A stretch of DNA of 64,000 bases from Capra hircus (Eukaryota; Chordata; Mammalia; Artiodactyla; Bovidae), in assembly GCF_001704415.2 (NCBI RefSeq), contig NC_030823.1, forward strand, positions 69,440,458 through 69,504,457, in the 5' to 3' direction. The first letter of the stretch is position 1. Each line of letters begins with the position of its first letter. Made by a program: the position numbers and the translations under genes. Under the pieces are notes generated by a model that was given only the letters and a program-made list of their open reading frames with translations, was not told where the DNA came from and made no database searches. Shown here piece after piece: positions 45,578 through 58,160 of this stretch.

Positions 45578-45762
45578 GGCAAATCTACACATATCTCGAA
45601 ATTTTAAAGTTTAACCAAAAAAAGCAACAAAATGATAAAACTTATGATATTTAAGGTAGGGAGGTGGATGGAATAGGAATGAACTTGAAAGTAAATGAAA
45701 GGGCTTAAGTGCTTTGGTTTTTGGATTAGATGATGGGTTTAGAGGTGTTTGCTATATTATTG

Positions 45763-45980
45763 GGGTCTTCCCTGATGGCTCAGTGGTAAAGATTCTGCCT
45801 GTAGTGCAAGAGCTGCAGGAGACTGAAGTTCAATCCCTGAGTCTGAAAGATTCCCTGGAGGAGGGCATGGCAACCCACTCCAGTATTCTTGCCTGGAGAA
45901 TTTCATGGACAGAGAAGCCTGGTGGGCTACAGTCCATGGGGTCACAAAGAGTTGACACGGCTGAAGAGACTTAGTGCACT
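45763..45980 (+). mobile_element. Bov-tA SINE
   Basis: Sense Bov-tA, near full length, with a small duplication in the head (gcaagagctgcaggagactg). Confidence 0.92.
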
Positions 45981-46581
45981 GTATTATTACTTTATAACTA
46001 AGTGACAAATAATTAAAATAAGTCTATTCATGAACCAATGAGGACAGAGTAAAAGTTACCAAGAATCAAGGTTGATCCAATTTTGTGTCCCTGAGGTCTA
46101 CTGGGGGGAAGTAACAAATGAGCTCAGTTTCTTATGAGAAGCAGACTTCAGGCAGCTTTCTTACACATACCAGAGGCTCTTTCTGCCACAAACAAGTCAA
46201 CAGCAAGGGCAGTTGTTAAGAGGGAAAGGAGATTCTTTGAAACAGCCACAAACATCCATTTTAAGAGTCTGGGGAAATACCAAAGGTATTATCCTCTTTC
46301 TAATGAAGTGTTCTGCTTGCTGGTGGAAAGTCATTCATAGTTTATTCATTCAGCAGCTATGTGACCAGTGCGTGCTAGGCACAACAAGAAGCTAGAGATG
46401 CCTTCAAGGAAATTACAAATTCGTTGTGGAAAGTGGTCAGTTCTACAGGAATGAGTGAAATTATTTTTTTTTTCAAGTGAGTCATGAATGTCTTATTCAT
46501 TGTTTTAAAGAAAATAATGAGCAATCTCTTCAGATATTAGGCTATTATAATTCCTATGGTATGCCATAATTTGAGGTTGCC
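45981..46581. other. Intergenic, unassigned
   Basis: About 600 bp; 46330-46430 resembles an antisense L2 3' end (tttattcattcagcagctat). TGAGTCA near 46480. No gene. Confidence 0.4.
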
Positions 46582-47671
46582 TTCAGTTCAGTTCAGTTCA
46601 GTTGCTCAGTCGTGTTCGACTCTTTGCGACCCCATGAACTGCAGCACACCAGGCCTCCCTGTCCATCACCAACTCCCGGAGTTCACCCAAACTCATGTCC
46701 ATAGAGTCGGTGATGCCATCCAGCCATCTCATCCTCTGTCATCCCCTTCTCCTCCTGCCCTCAATCCCACCCAGCATCAGAGTCTTTTCCAATGAGTCAA
46801 CCCTTCGTATGAGGTGGCCAAAGTATTGGAGTTTCAGCTTTAGCATCAGTCCTTCCAAAGAACACCCAGGACTGATCTCCTTCAGAATAGACTGGTTGGA
46901 TCGCCTTGCAGTCCAAGGGACTCTCAAGAGTCTTATCCAACACCACAGTTCAAAAGCATCAATTCTTCGGTGCTCAGCTTTCTTCAAAGTCCAACTCTCA
47001 CATCCATACATGACCACAGGAAAAACCATACCTTGACTAGACGGACCTTAGTCAGCAAAGTAATTTCTCTGCTTTTGAATATGCTATCTAGGTTGGTCAT
47101 AACTTTTCTTCCAAGGAGTAAGCATTTTTTAATTTCATGGTTGCAATCACCATGTGCAGTGATTTTGAAAGCGAAAGTGAAGTCGTTCAGTCATGTCCGA
47201 CTCTTTGCGACCCCATGGACTGTAGCCCACCAAGCTCCTCTGTCCATGGGATTCTCCAGGCAAGAACACTGGAGTGGATTGCCATTTCCTTCTCCAGGGG
47301 ATCTTCCCGACCCAGGGATCAAACCCAGGTCTCCTGCATTGTAGACAAACGCTTTAACCTCTGAGCCACCAGGGAAGCCCCCCCAAATAAAGTCTGACAC
47401 TGTTTCCACTGTTTCCCCATCTATTTACCATGAAGTGATGGGACCGGATGCCATGATCTTCGTTTTCTGAATGTTGAGCTTTAAGCCAATTTTTTCACTC
47501 TCCTCTTTCACTTTCATCAAGAGGCTTTTTAGTTCCTCTTCACTTTCTGCCATAAGGGTGGTGTCATCTGCATATCTGAGGTTATTGATATTTCTCCTGG
47601 CAATCTTGATTCCAGCTTGTGCTTCTTCCAGTCCAGTGTTTCTCATGATGTACTCTGCATATAAGTTAAAT
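46582..47671 (-). mobile_element. BovB 3' part, split by SINE
   Basis: Antisense BovB: 3' tail and RT C-terminus at 46582-47165, then RT at 47381-47671, separated by a Bov-tA element. The catalytic YADD is intact (47563-47574). TGAGTCA at 46793-46799. It ends abruptly within the RT (5' truncation). Confidence 0.94.
47166..47380 (-). mobile_element. Bov-tA SINE nested in BovB
   Basis: Antisense full-length Bov-tA interrupting the BovB block 'gattttg|gagcccccccaaataaag'. It lies in the same orientation as its host. Confidence 0.94.
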
Positions 47672-48177
47672 ACTAGTATTTCACAACCTGTTAAAACATT
47701 ATTCTACTAGATGTCTTTCTGTGGGAAACAGAAGTGGAAGGGGAAAAAAAAAAAGAAAAATCAGTTACTTAATTTTTCTGTGACTTATGCTAACATGATG
47801 CTTCTGAAAGTCATTAAGCACAGTCACATCTGCCTTGATGGTCTGTGCTGGACCTTCTTTGGGGGCAACTCTTCTAATCCAAATGCTAGACGCCCCAGTG
47901 CAAATGCTCTTTATGTATTAATCAATTAAAGACTTGGTAAGTACACGCTCTGCCTGAGTTTGAATGCTAACTCTGCCATTTTTTCCTTGGTAATCTGGGC
48001 AAATTTCTTTAGCTCTCTGTGCCTCAATACCCTCATTTCTAGTGCTGGTTATTCCTGCAATGAGGCACTGAGTGGGGGAGGAAGGAGGGCAGAGGGGTTC
48101 AGGAAACATTGCTTTTGCCTTCATGGAGCTTTTAATCTAGTAGGAAAAGACAGTAGGGCACTAATATATGAATCAGA
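47672..48177. other. Intergenic, unassigned
   Basis: About 500 bp; no repeat or gene recognised with confidence. Confidence 0.4.
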
Positions 48178-48447
48178 ATATTCACTGGAAGGACTGATGC
48201 TGAAGGTGATGCTCCAATACTTTGGACACCTGATGTGAAGAGCCGACTCATTGGAAAAGACCTTGATGCTGGGAAAGGTTGAAGGGGAGAAGGGGACAAC
48301 AGAGGATGAGATGGTTAGATAGCATCACTGACTCAACGGACATGAATTTGAGCAAACTCCGGGAGATAGTGAAGGACAGGGAAGTCTGGTGTGCTCCATG
48401 AGGTCGCAAAGAGTCAGACTTGACTTAGCAACTAAACAACAACAACA
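48178..48447 (+). mobile_element. BovB 3' end, old copy
   Basis: Sense, diverged BovB terminus (gatgctgaaggtgatgctcc ... cttagcaactaaacaacaac). The AP-1-like site is mutated to cgactca. Confidence 0.9.
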
Positions 48448-48638
48448 AGACCTGGAAAGACACGCCAAACTGCGGGGGAACTGGAGGCGATGATCACTTT
48501 TCATTTATCTATACTAGTTGAATCCCTTCTTTTTAAAAAGATAATTCATTCATGTATTTCGTTTGTAAATGAATATTTTTTAAAAAGCTTCCTGAAGAAG
48601 TTGAGTACTGGAGAGAAAAGGGATGTGTAGTTAATTCT

Positions 48639-48893
48639 TGGTTTTTTGGCTGTGCTGGGTCTTTGCTGCTGCTCACTCACTGTCTCTAGTTTGGCAAGTG
48701 GGGGCTGCTCTTCATTGCTGGATGTGGGCTTCTCATTGCAGTGCTTTCTCTTGTTGCAGAACACAGGGCTTTAGAGACAGTGAGCTCAGTAGTTGGGGCC
48801 CTTCGGCATGTGGAATTGTCCCGGATCAGGGATCACACCATGTCCCCTGCGTTGGCTGGTGGGTTCTTAACCACTGGACCACCTGGGAAGTCC
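48639..48893 (-). mobile_element. CHR-type SINE with perfect TSD
   Basis: Antisense CHR SINE of full length bounded by a perfect 13-bp duplication TGTAGTTAATTCT (48626-48638 and 48894-48906). Confidence 0.96.
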
Positions 48894-48906
48894 TGTAGTT
48901 AATTCT

Positions 48907-50189
48907 GATCGGTAAGGAAAGGCTTCATGGAGGAAGAGATGATTCAGCTACTTTTGGAAAAAGGAGTAGATGTCCATCAGGTCAGCTGATTTAGGGGCGG
49001 GAAGGGGATATGTATGGAAAAAGAAAGAGGGGAGCAGAAGGACAGGAGCCGAGAGTGCACACATCTCGGTGTGGCCTGGAGGACCCCAAGAATGCAGCTG
49101 CATGCACATGAAGGGCTGAGCTGGGTCGAGGGGGCAGAGAAGGTTGGAGAGGTGGCGAGAGCCATGTGAGGCCAAGTGGGATTTCTGCTCTTCATCCTGG
49201 TGACGAAGGGGAACCAAGGATCAGCCCTGATTGGTCGGGTGGAAGATGTGGAAGATGTCCACTGATTTCTGCTGGGCAGCTGGGCAGCTATTGGCCCCAG
49301 ACTGTGGGCCAGGACGCAGAGAGGAGCATGCTTGGGTGGATGATAGACTTAGTGTCGATCTTGTGAGGCTGAGGTGTCTGTGGGATATCCCAAGAGAGAG
49401 GCCCAGGAGGGAGGTCTTGGTGCAGAAAGATAAACTGGAAATGAATGAGAATGAGAGGAGCTGGGCCAGGGGCGGAGGGTGGAGCTCAGGGCAGCCATGA
49501 CCAGAGGCAGCCAGAGCTGCAGAGATGAGACAGACAGACAAAGGCAGATGAATACACAGAGAGACAGAACAAGGATATAAACCCAGTCGATTAAATTCTC
49601 CAGCCACTATTCCAGCTTCTTTGACATCTGGGCCAAACACTAGCATCCCACCACGAGTAATGTCTTTTCTTTTCCTGTCTCCTTCCCCCGACCCTGTTTT
49701 CTCCTTTGGCCTTTTTCTTTTCTCCTCTTTGCTTCGGCAGGGCCAATTCTACTTGCAGAAACAAGAAGATAACAAGCTAACATAATGAGATTAAGGATTC
49801 TCCCCAAATCTCTTCCCAACTTTTAGGACCATAGAGCCTAAAATTTCACCGTGTGGTATTTGTCCTCTGTGTAAATGCATCTTCAGTACTTTTTCATTTT
49901 ATTAATAAAATGCAAATATTTTTAATAGAGGTAATATGAACCCTCAGGTTTGACTTGCTGTCTTTGTCTTTCTGGTCTGAGAGCTAAGGGAGAGAAAAAC
50001 CTGAAGGGTGGGAAGATTGGGTGAAGAAAATGTGGTGATGGATTTTGAATCAGGCTGCAGAGCATTGGCCTGTAGCCTGCATAGCCTGCCCCTCGAGGAA
50101 TCCTGGGCACCAGGGAGGCAGTTCTGAGGAGTGGATATAGAAGGTGCAACAAAAGGGACGTTGCTAAAAACAACCCTTTCTGTTGTTGT
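48907..50189. other. Intergenic, unassigned
   Basis: About 1.3 kb, moderate GC. Open frames on both strands (for example 49221-49646 minus) have no recognisable similarity. Some L2-like text is possible. No gene. Confidence 0.4.
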
Positions 50190-51199
50190 TCAGTGGAGTC
50201 ACCTCTTTGTGTCAGGCGGCCAAAGTACTGGAGCTTCAGCTTCAGCATCAGTCCTCCCAATGAATATTCAGGACTGATTTCCTTTAGGATGGACTGGCTT
50301 TATCTCCTGCAGTCCAAGGGACACTCAAGAGTCTTCTCCAGACTCTTTCCAGAGTTGGAAAGCATCAGTTCTTCAGTGCTCAGCCTTCCTTATGGATCAA
50401 CTCTCACATCCGTACATGACTACTGGAAAAACCATAGCTTGGACTCTATGGACCTTTGCTGGCAAAATGATGTCTCTGCTTTTTAACAAGCTGTCGGTTT
50501 TGTCATAGCTTTTCTTCCAAGGAGCAAGCGTCTTTTAATTTCATGGCTGCAGTCCCTGTCCACAGTGATTTTAAAGCCCAAGAAGATAAAAATCTGTCAC
50601 TGTTTCCATTTTTTCTCCTTCTATTTGCCATGAAGTCATGGGACCAGATGCCATGACCTTAGTGGTTTGAATGTTGACTTTTAAGCCCGCTCTTTCACTC
50701 TCCTCTTTCACCCTCATCAAGAGACTCTTCAGTTCCTCTTTACTTTCTGTCATTAGAGTGGTATCATCTGCATATCTGAGATTATTGATATTTCTCCTGG
50801 ATATCTTGATTTCAGCTTGTGATTCATCCAGCCTGGCATTTCTCATGATGTGCTCTGCACAGAAGTTAATAAGCAAAGTGACAATACACAGCCTTGACAT
50901 ACTCCTTTCCCAATTTTAAACCAGTCAGTTGTTCCACGTTTAGTTCTAACCCGTTGCTTCTGGACCTGCATACAGGTTTCTCAAGAGGCAGGTCAGGTGT
51001 TCTGATATTCCCATCTCTTTCAGAATTTTCCACAGTTTGTCATGAGTCACACAGTCAGAAGCTTTAGTGTAGTCAATGAAACAGTAGTAGGTGTTTTTCT
51101 GGAATTCCCTTGCTTTTTGTGTGATCCAGCAGATGTTGGTGATTTGATCTCTGGTTCCTCTGCCTATTCCAATTCCAGCTTGTACATCTGGAACTTCTC
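50190..51199 (-). mobile_element. BovB, diverged copy
   Basis: Antisense BovB of 1.0 kb, from RT C-terminal region to the block 'ccagcttgtacatctggaac'. Clearly more diverged than other copies, but YADD is preserved (50763-50774). The 3' terminus is degraded. Confidence 0.92.
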
Positions 51200-51386
51200 A
51201 ATTACCTAATTAACTAGTAGGATATTCATACACAGCTGGCAAGACTATCAAATTGCAAGGCCATCTTGTAATATGAGTCAAATACCTTGAAAATATGTTA
51301 TTTCCTTTTGATTAGCAATTCTTTTCCTAGGAATTAAACTTTAAGGCTATAATTAGATAAATGCAAAAATATGTTCACACCATGAT

Positions 51387-51750
51387 TGCTATACGCTTTA
51401 TTATATGCCCTCCCTAAATTCATATGTGAACCCCAGAGTGACTACAACTGGAGATAGGATCTTTATAAGGTAATAGTTTAAGTGAGGTGATAAGGCCCTG
51501 GTCCAATGGACTGTGGCCTTAAAAGAAGAGGAAGATAGAAATGGGTCTTTTCCTCTCTCTCTTCCTGCCATGTGAGGGCACAGTGAGAAGACAGCCTCTA
51601 TAAGCCAAGAAGAATCTTTGCGGGAAACATAGCTGGCTAGCATCTTGATCTTGGACTTTTTGGCCTCTAGAATTGTGGGAAATACATTTTTGTTGCTCAA
51701 GCCACCCAGACTGTGTTATTTTGTTATGGCAACCAGAGTTGACTAATACA
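51387..51750 (+). mobile_element. MLT1-type MaLR solo LTR with 5-bp TSD
   Basis: Sense ERVL-MaLR LTR: TGCTATACGC start, 'aattcatatgtgaaccccag', 'catcttgatcttggactttt', 'ttgttatggcaaccagagtt', ending TAATACA. Flanked on both sides by ATGAT (51382-51386 and 51751-51755), the 5-bp duplication usual for this family. No internal region, so a solo LTR. Confidence 0.9.
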
Positions 51751-51854
51751 ATGATATTTATAACAAGGTTGTTTATACAGATGGAGAAACTGAAAACAAC
51801 AGAGTAATTGATTTTTCTTTTTTTGCATACAGAAAGATTGAAAACAGAGTAATC

Positions 51855-52052
51855 GATGGGCTTCCCTGGTGGCTCAGCTGGTAAAGAATCCGCCTGCCAT
51901 GTGGGAAACCTGGGTTTGATCCCTGGATCGGGAAGATCCCCTGGAGATGGGAACGGCTACCCACTCCAATATTCTGGCCTGGAGAATTCTATGAACTATT
52001 CCATGGGGTCACAAAGACCCAGACAAGACTGAATGACTTCCACTTTCCCTTT
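51855..52052 (+). mobile_element. Bov-tA SINE
   Basis: Sense Bov-tA (gggcttccctggtggctcag ... cagacaagactgaatgactt). A short local duplication precedes it (cagagtaattgat near 51800 and cagagtaatcgat near 51845). Confidence 0.93.
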
Positions 52053-52861
52053 TTTCAAGTGAAAAGGAAGATTAGAGTATGACTTCATGCATACACATAC
52101 ATACGTATATCAATATAAACTTGCATGTAAACATGTGGAAAAGCAATATATGTGTATGTCAGTGTTCTCCAGAGAAACAGAACCAGTAGGATGTATTATA
52201 CACATATATATACCAGAAACCTCATCGTCTGTGAGGCTGTTTCTCCTTTTCATAAGACACTGCTTCTGTAATTTCACTTTCTATAGAGAGACCAGAAGGA
52301 TAATTCTTTTTTTTCCATAAAAAGGACAAAAATTTGACTAAAAATATTTAGGTCATTTCTTTCAGCCTCTCAACAAATTACTGGTAATGACATAATTTTT
52401 TTAGAATTGTTGTCAGACTCAAAAAAAATCTCTAAATTTTTCAATGTGTGAGTTGTTATATTTTAGGACATTTCACGTTTTATTTTCCAGTGATTCATCT
52501 GAAACATTCTTAGAACTGATGACCTTCATCAACCAATTTGTTACAATGTCCTCATTGTACTGGTATAGTTTCCTTATCAATGTCAATATTTCAGATAAGA
52601 GCAGCAAGAATTGTAAATGTTTTTCCATTGTGTTTATATAATGTACTCTACCTCATTGTGGGTCATCAGACAATCCAAGAGCTTATTCACTGATTCCAAT
52701 TGACGTTGTTTTTTTCCTCTAAATGAATTACTGCTTCATTGTAAGCTGAAACGTGTTGTTATAATTTGCTTATTTTTGTCAAAAATTTTCTATTGATTTT
52801 AATTGCTTATCTTATCTTTTACATTTCCCTAATTTTATGTGTCTTTTTCTCTCAGTTCCTT
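52053..52861. other. Intergenic, unassigned, AT-rich
   Basis: About 800 bp. 52160-52200 (gttctccagagaaacagaac) resembles the start of a common mammalian LTR-type repeat. The rest is unassigned. Confidence 0.35.
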
Positions 52862-52978
52862 TTGTTTTTTTTGGCAGTGCCATGAAGCTTTAGGGATCTT
52901 CTTTCCTCAACCAGGGATCAAACCCAGGGCTCCTGCAGAGGAAGCACAGAGTCCTAACCCATTGGACCCCCAGGGAAT
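52862..52978 (-). mobile_element. CHR-type SINE
   Basis: Antisense CHR SINE: T-rich start, 'cctcaaccagggatcaaacc', ending 'ccattggacccccagggaat' + 'tt'. Confidence 0.86.
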
Positions 52979-53009
52979 TTTCTCTCAGTTCTTTAGTACA
53001 TAAATGAAT

Positions 53010-53285
53010 TGATTTTCAAATTTTTTATTTATTGTAATTAAAATATAGTTGATGTACAATATCGTGTGAGTTTTGATGTACAACATAGTGATTTGCCACT
53101 TAAATACATTATAGAATGATTGTCATAAGTCTAGTGACCATCTGATACCACACAAAGTTACTAGAATATTATTGTACATGTTTCTCATGCTGTAAATTAC
53201 CTCCCTATGACTTACCAACTTTATAATCGGAAGTTTGCACCTCTTATTCCCTTCACCTATTTCATCTAACTCCTTACCCTACACA
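53010..53285 (-). mobile_element. Old L1 3' UTR, antisense
   Basis: Antisense L1M 3' UTR: 'aaaatatagttgatgtacaa', 'attacctccctatgacttac', 'cttcacctatttcatctaac'. Confidence 0.8.
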
Positions 53286-54129
53286 TAAATGAATTTGAAG
53301 AGAGAATGTTGTCCTCCCTATATGAAACAATCAGAAGTCTGTACTCTCTTTTATTGAAAATGTTCCAGAACATATTTCCAAATAGCAGTTAAAGTGTCAT
53401 AATCAAGCTTCATCAAATAAATCACTCCCATTAACAAAGAAAAAAAATTCCTTATAGTACATTTATTATAGTATAAGCTGTATGGTCGATTTCATTCCTG
53501 GGAGGAAAGAATGCTATTTTGACTAGAACAGCACACGTGTGACAATCTAAGAATTTTCAGAGATTAGCTTCTGGGGCTGTACATTTCAAACCTTGTTTCT
53601 CTTTCACCACTGACATCAGTGTGGCGTCTGGCCTTGCAGGAATATTCACGTCTCAGTACAACCTACCTTGTCAGGTGAGTTAGTACAGAGGGCAGCAGGA
53701 ATATTCCTGGCAGCCATACAGGTAGCAGTAATAGGACTTGACAGAAGAGACTGCAAACCAGAACCCTGTATCCCAGTATATAAATATATCTCTGATTAAA
53801 CCTTCCCCCAAATGCCCACAGCCACTTCAATACCACCAGACTTTATGGGACTGAGTGGAATTTCGGGGTGGAAAAGAGACAGTGGTCTGAACCATCTATG
53901 GCTGAAATATCCCAGTTGTGCAAATATTATTATGCCCTGTCACCATATGAACACATTGCCAGGGCCCATTCTGGTCCTGGCCTTGAAGCTGATGCCCACT
54001 GACTTCCTGGCAAATTGGTCTCAGGCTCCTTTACTCTCAACAACTTCCAAACCCTCACCCCCACTCTCCTGGTTTGTTGCCATCAACTCTTTTCGTCTTC
54101 CTGCCCATTTCAATCTGTTCTTAATGCAG
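53286..54129. other. Intergenic, unassigned
   Basis: About 840 bp; a plus-strand open frame 53812-54141 has no recognisable similarity. Its right end grades into L2. Confidence 0.4.
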
Positions 54130-54830
54130 TGGCCAACGTGATCCTGTAAAAACTGACAGTCAGATCATGTCACGCTTCTGCTCAAAAGATTCCGATGTTT
54201 TCCCATTTCACTTCCAAAAAAAGCCAATAGTCCAAGTGGCCCTTTGCCTTTCTGACCTCACCTCGTGGTATCCAGCCCTTTCTCAGTCCACTCCAGTCTC
54301 CTACAGTTTCTGGAACGACCAGGCACAGTCCCATGAGGCCCTTGAACTTGCTGTTAATGCAGTCTGGACGACTCTTCCCATCTCCTTCTGAAAAGCCTTG
54401 CTCGACCTATCCTTGTGCTTGCATGGGTGCGTGCTCAGTCATTCGGTTGTGTCTGACTCTGCGACCCCACAGACTGTGGCCGCCAGATTCCTCTGTCCAT
54501 GTGATTCTCCCACTTGAGTAGGTTGCCATGTCCTCCTCCGGGGGATCTTCCTGACCCAGGGATCGAACCCACATCTCCTGTGTCTCCTGCACTGGCAGGC
54601 GGGTTCTTTACCTCTGAGCCACCTGGGAATCCTGACCCGCTTCCCCCTACCCTATTTCTTGTCCCCGCTTTGTGTATCACCATCTAAACAGATGTTTTGC
54701 TTTCCGTCTCTCTCCCCACTCTAGAACTGAGCTCCATGAGGTGTGGATCTTTGTTGAGTCCATGGTTGTGCCCATTTCCTGGAACATGACCGATTTCTGG
54801 TAAACACAGGGGTCTCTGCCTTTAATGGAC
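54130..54830 (+). mobile_element. L2 LINE fragment, split by SINE
   Basis: Sense L2 ORF2 end (cagatcatgtcacgcttctg, gcctttctgacctcacctcg) at 54130-54422, and 3' UTR (ctctagaactgagctccatg) at 54634-54830, with a Bov-tA between. Confidence 0.7.
54423..54633 (-). mobile_element. Bov-tA SINE
   Basis: Antisense Bov-tA (gctcagtcattcggttgtgt ... ctctgagccacctgggaatc) nested in the L2. Confidence 0.92.
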
Positions 54831-55519
54831 CTTTCTCTAGCCCCACCAGCAGCCCACAGGACCACCTTCTGAGAAACAGCAGTGAAAGTAGTTACTGGAA
54901 GTTTCCCTAAAAGAGAAGAGCAAAGGTGACACAGTGGCAGGATTTTCTAGCATTTGAGCAACTTTGTTTATAATGAAACGTTTTCTTGTGAAGTGAATCA
55001 CCAGAGGATTTGATCACTGAGCCATAAACCTCTTGCACCTCCTCCCTTTGTCCCCAAAAATGCAATCCAGAGTCACTGTGGTAGTAATAGGAAATTGCCA
55101 AATCATATAATCTTCCAAGTTCAAAGGAAAAAATACAAATAAAGAGAAAAGGAGGAAGAAGCAAAGCAGACACTTGAAATGTCTGTTCTTGTTTATCTTT
55201 TCTTCCTTTTCATTTTTATTTCTCCTTCTGATTTCAAATAAAATGAACTAGAAAACAGCACAGAAAAGCAGCAAATACAGGCTGTCATTAGCACATCCCA
55301 CTTGATCAGAGAGGTGTTGACATTCTGGTGTAACAAATGAGCTCAGAACTAGGACAGATAATATCACTTGTAAATATAAAACATTTTAAGTTGTTAATGT
55401 AATAAAACATTTTCCAAAATGTTTAAAAAAGACAAGTGAAAGTATTTATAATCCTACCATCACAATAGAAAAGCTAGAACTTTCGTATATTCCCTTCTAA
55501 TTTTTCTCATATGCATACA
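54831..55519. other. Intergenic, unassigned
   Basis: About 690 bp of AT-rich sequence; nothing recognised. Confidence 0.4.
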
Positions 55520-56540
55520 CTTCTTCATTATGGTAAAATAAAAATACAACATAAAATTTACCATCTTAGCCATTCTTAAGTGTACATACAGTAGTGTTAT
55601 GCATATATTTTTATATACATGTTACTGTTATATCTTTTGTATCCTGATTTTTTTTCCCAGTTTGCCTTCTATCAATTAAATCGTCCATGTAGCAAATTTG
55701 TCTACATGCTTGTAATTTTAAAGATGCATAACATTCTATCCCATGGTTAGAACATACTTTATTTAGCTGTTCACCTATAATGGGACATTTATGTTGTTTA
55801 CAATTTTTCACTTACAATATTCTTATGAATTTTTAGTTCATATAGTATTTTCTCTTTAATATTTTCGATTATCTTCTTGAATGATTTTCTAGAAGTTTCC
55901 TAGGAAAACTAAGTCAAAAGTGATGTCTTGCATGATTCTTGAAAATTACAATAGAGCTGCTTTCCAATGCTTTCTACCAATTTACAGTGATACCGGTGCA
56001 ATATGAGAACACCAATTTCACCACACTTTCACAACTTTTTCTTTTGATATTAAATTAATATTTTAATTCAAATATTAAAAGTTTAAAAGTCATATTACTT
56101 TAACATGTATTTTTCCTATATCTATTTTCCTTGTTTTCTCTGTTGGAGAATGCCAGTTTGTGTCACTTGCTATTTACCTTTAGGAGGTTGTCTCAATATT
56201 TTTCTTATTCTTTTTCATGGGCTGTATATATAATAAAGATTTTACCACTGTCAGATTTACTGTGAATATTTTTCCCCATTTACTGGTTTAAAATGTCTAG
56301 TTATACGGTCACCTGAGTCAATTTAACACTGTTATACTGCTCAGATCTTGTCAATGGGGTTTTTCCTATCACCTTCATCTTAGAAAATTTTCTCCCCTTT
56401 GTCTTATCCCCAGGGCTTTGATAAAGGATTTAATTCTGCTTTATCTTCCTGATCTTATTTTCTATCATTATTTCATTCATTCCTTTTGATGTACATGTAG
56501 GTCAAATTAATGTGTCCTGTAAGTTCTCACTAGTTAACCA
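55520..56540 (-). mobile_element. Old L1, antisense (possibly two pieces)
   Basis: Antisense L1 blocks: 'acataaaatttaccatctta' (3' UTR), 'tttatttagctgttcaccta', 'tgctttctaccaatttacag', 'gggctttgataaaggattta'. Strongly decayed; family is L1M/L1ME-like or HAL1. Confidence 0.6.
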
Positions 56541-56949
56541 GGACTCTTCCTTTTAATATATTTGAGGAAAGCCCTGAGTAACTGAAACAGTAGGTCTATA
56601 CCTGTGTGAAGAGTTCTTGTGTACTGGGGATGGGTTCCAGGCTCCCCGGGGGAAGAAGAGCAAGGTAGAGCCCAAAGGACCTAGAATGTGATGTGGTTCA
56701 GCGAGACCAGAAAAGGAGCAATATCTAGAATGAAGCGTGGGAGTGCACCTAAATGTCCTTGCGTTTTCACCTTGCTCTTCTGTTAGAAACAACACTGGGG
56801 GATGAAAGTGTTTCTAAACATTAAAGACCACTTGACTCGGAGATTTCCCCGTCTTCATTGGAGTCTGTACCTGGATAGGAGGCAGAATAATAGCCCCAGG
56901 GCCACCATGAGTTCTGCTGAGCGAAGAAAAGGATAAAAGAGAAATCCAG
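56541..56949. other. BATF3 upstream flank, unassigned
   Basis: Apparently unique sequence between old L1 and the CpG island; no repeat recognised. Confidence 0.4.
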
Positions 56950-58160
56950 GCGGATGGAGAGAGGGCTCCGCCGCTGTGCAGCCTTAATCGTGGAGGCGCC
57001 CACCCTCTGTCCTCCCGCGGCCCGCGTGCACCTCCACCCTCCTCTCGGCTGGTCCAAGCCCCTACACACACAGACAAGAATCACCACTTGCTTCCCTGCC
57101 CTCTAGCTGGCTGCATCTCAAAACTTTTGCAAGGGTCTTAAACCTGGCGCGGAGAGCCACGTGCACTGGACTGGGAGCCACAAGTGTCCGCCCCGCTACC
57201 CCCAACTCCTCACCACCCCCTACCCCGCCTTCATCCCCACGGCTGCCCACGAACCTGGAGCCTGAAAGCTTAAGCGACCACACTCGGAAGGCACGCCTGA
57301 CCTCCTGATTCTGGTTCCCACCCGCCGGCCCAGGTTCGCGGTTATCTTTCCTTCCCGGTGCTCACAGTATGCAGACCACAAACCCATAACCACTTGTTTT
57401 TTTTTGCTTTTTTTTTTCCTTTGCTGGGATCACGTACAACATCGCTTGACTTTGATCTTTTAACTGGCAGGCAGGTGGAGGGAGCAAGCCTCGGCCTCCG
57501 TCTGGCACGAAGTCCCGCATCTTAACTTTGTGGGCAGAGCATCCGCCACTTGAACCTTGGGAGAGAAAAAGCATCGGGTCCATTTCACTTTAGCGCGCAG
57601 GGTCCAGATCCCCGAACCTGTGTACCAGGGACGTCCCCCGTGCCAGCCAGGCTCCGGGGAAGCCCAGCCATTGTGAAATCTGCAGGACAATCTCTTCCTC
57701 GCCATCCTCCCCGAGGGAATTCACCCTCCGGGGCCGCCCCGCCTGGTTCCCTCCCACTGCCCCGCGGAACTGGCGAAAGAGGAGAGAGAAGGTGCTCTCC
57801 TCAGAAAGGCCCCGGGGTGCCCCGTGGGTCTCAAGGTGCACAGGCCTGCGTCTCCCCGGCCGGGCCCCGGAGGGAGGGAGCGTGACCGATCGCAGCGCAG
57901 AGAAAGTCCCCCGAGACTGTGACCCCTGCGGGCGGGGGGAAAGGCGGGCGGATGCGCAGGAAGGTGCCGCGATGGGACCGGGAAAGAAAACACCACCCCC
58001 CGCCCCTCCCAAACCTCCCACTGGAGTTTCTCAGCCCGAGTTCTCCGAGAGCGGCCGAGAGACGCCCCCCAGGGCTGCGCGGCGCCTCCACGACCGCAAC
58101 CTGTCCCAGCCTCGCTTCTGGTGAGGGGGCTTCGCGCTCCCTTCTGGGTTTCGGAGCCAC

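Larger units (their letters stand above)
40035..45590 (+). mobile_element. Old L1 (L1M-type), heavily interrupted
   Basis: Sense L1 ORF2 and 3' UTR. The endonuclease end and linker (40110-40197, 40637-41471) read 'gaacatacaccaggttagac'-like and 'ttctttggaaagatgaacaa'. The RT part continues at 42538-43957 (accaaaaccagacaaagtcc, gatgcagaaaaagtgtttga), and the C-terminal part and 3' UTR at 44189-45490. A fragment at 40035-40105 looks like a separate late ORF2 piece. The element is broken by BovB, a younger L1, and SINEs listed separately. No intact frame. Confidence 0.87.
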
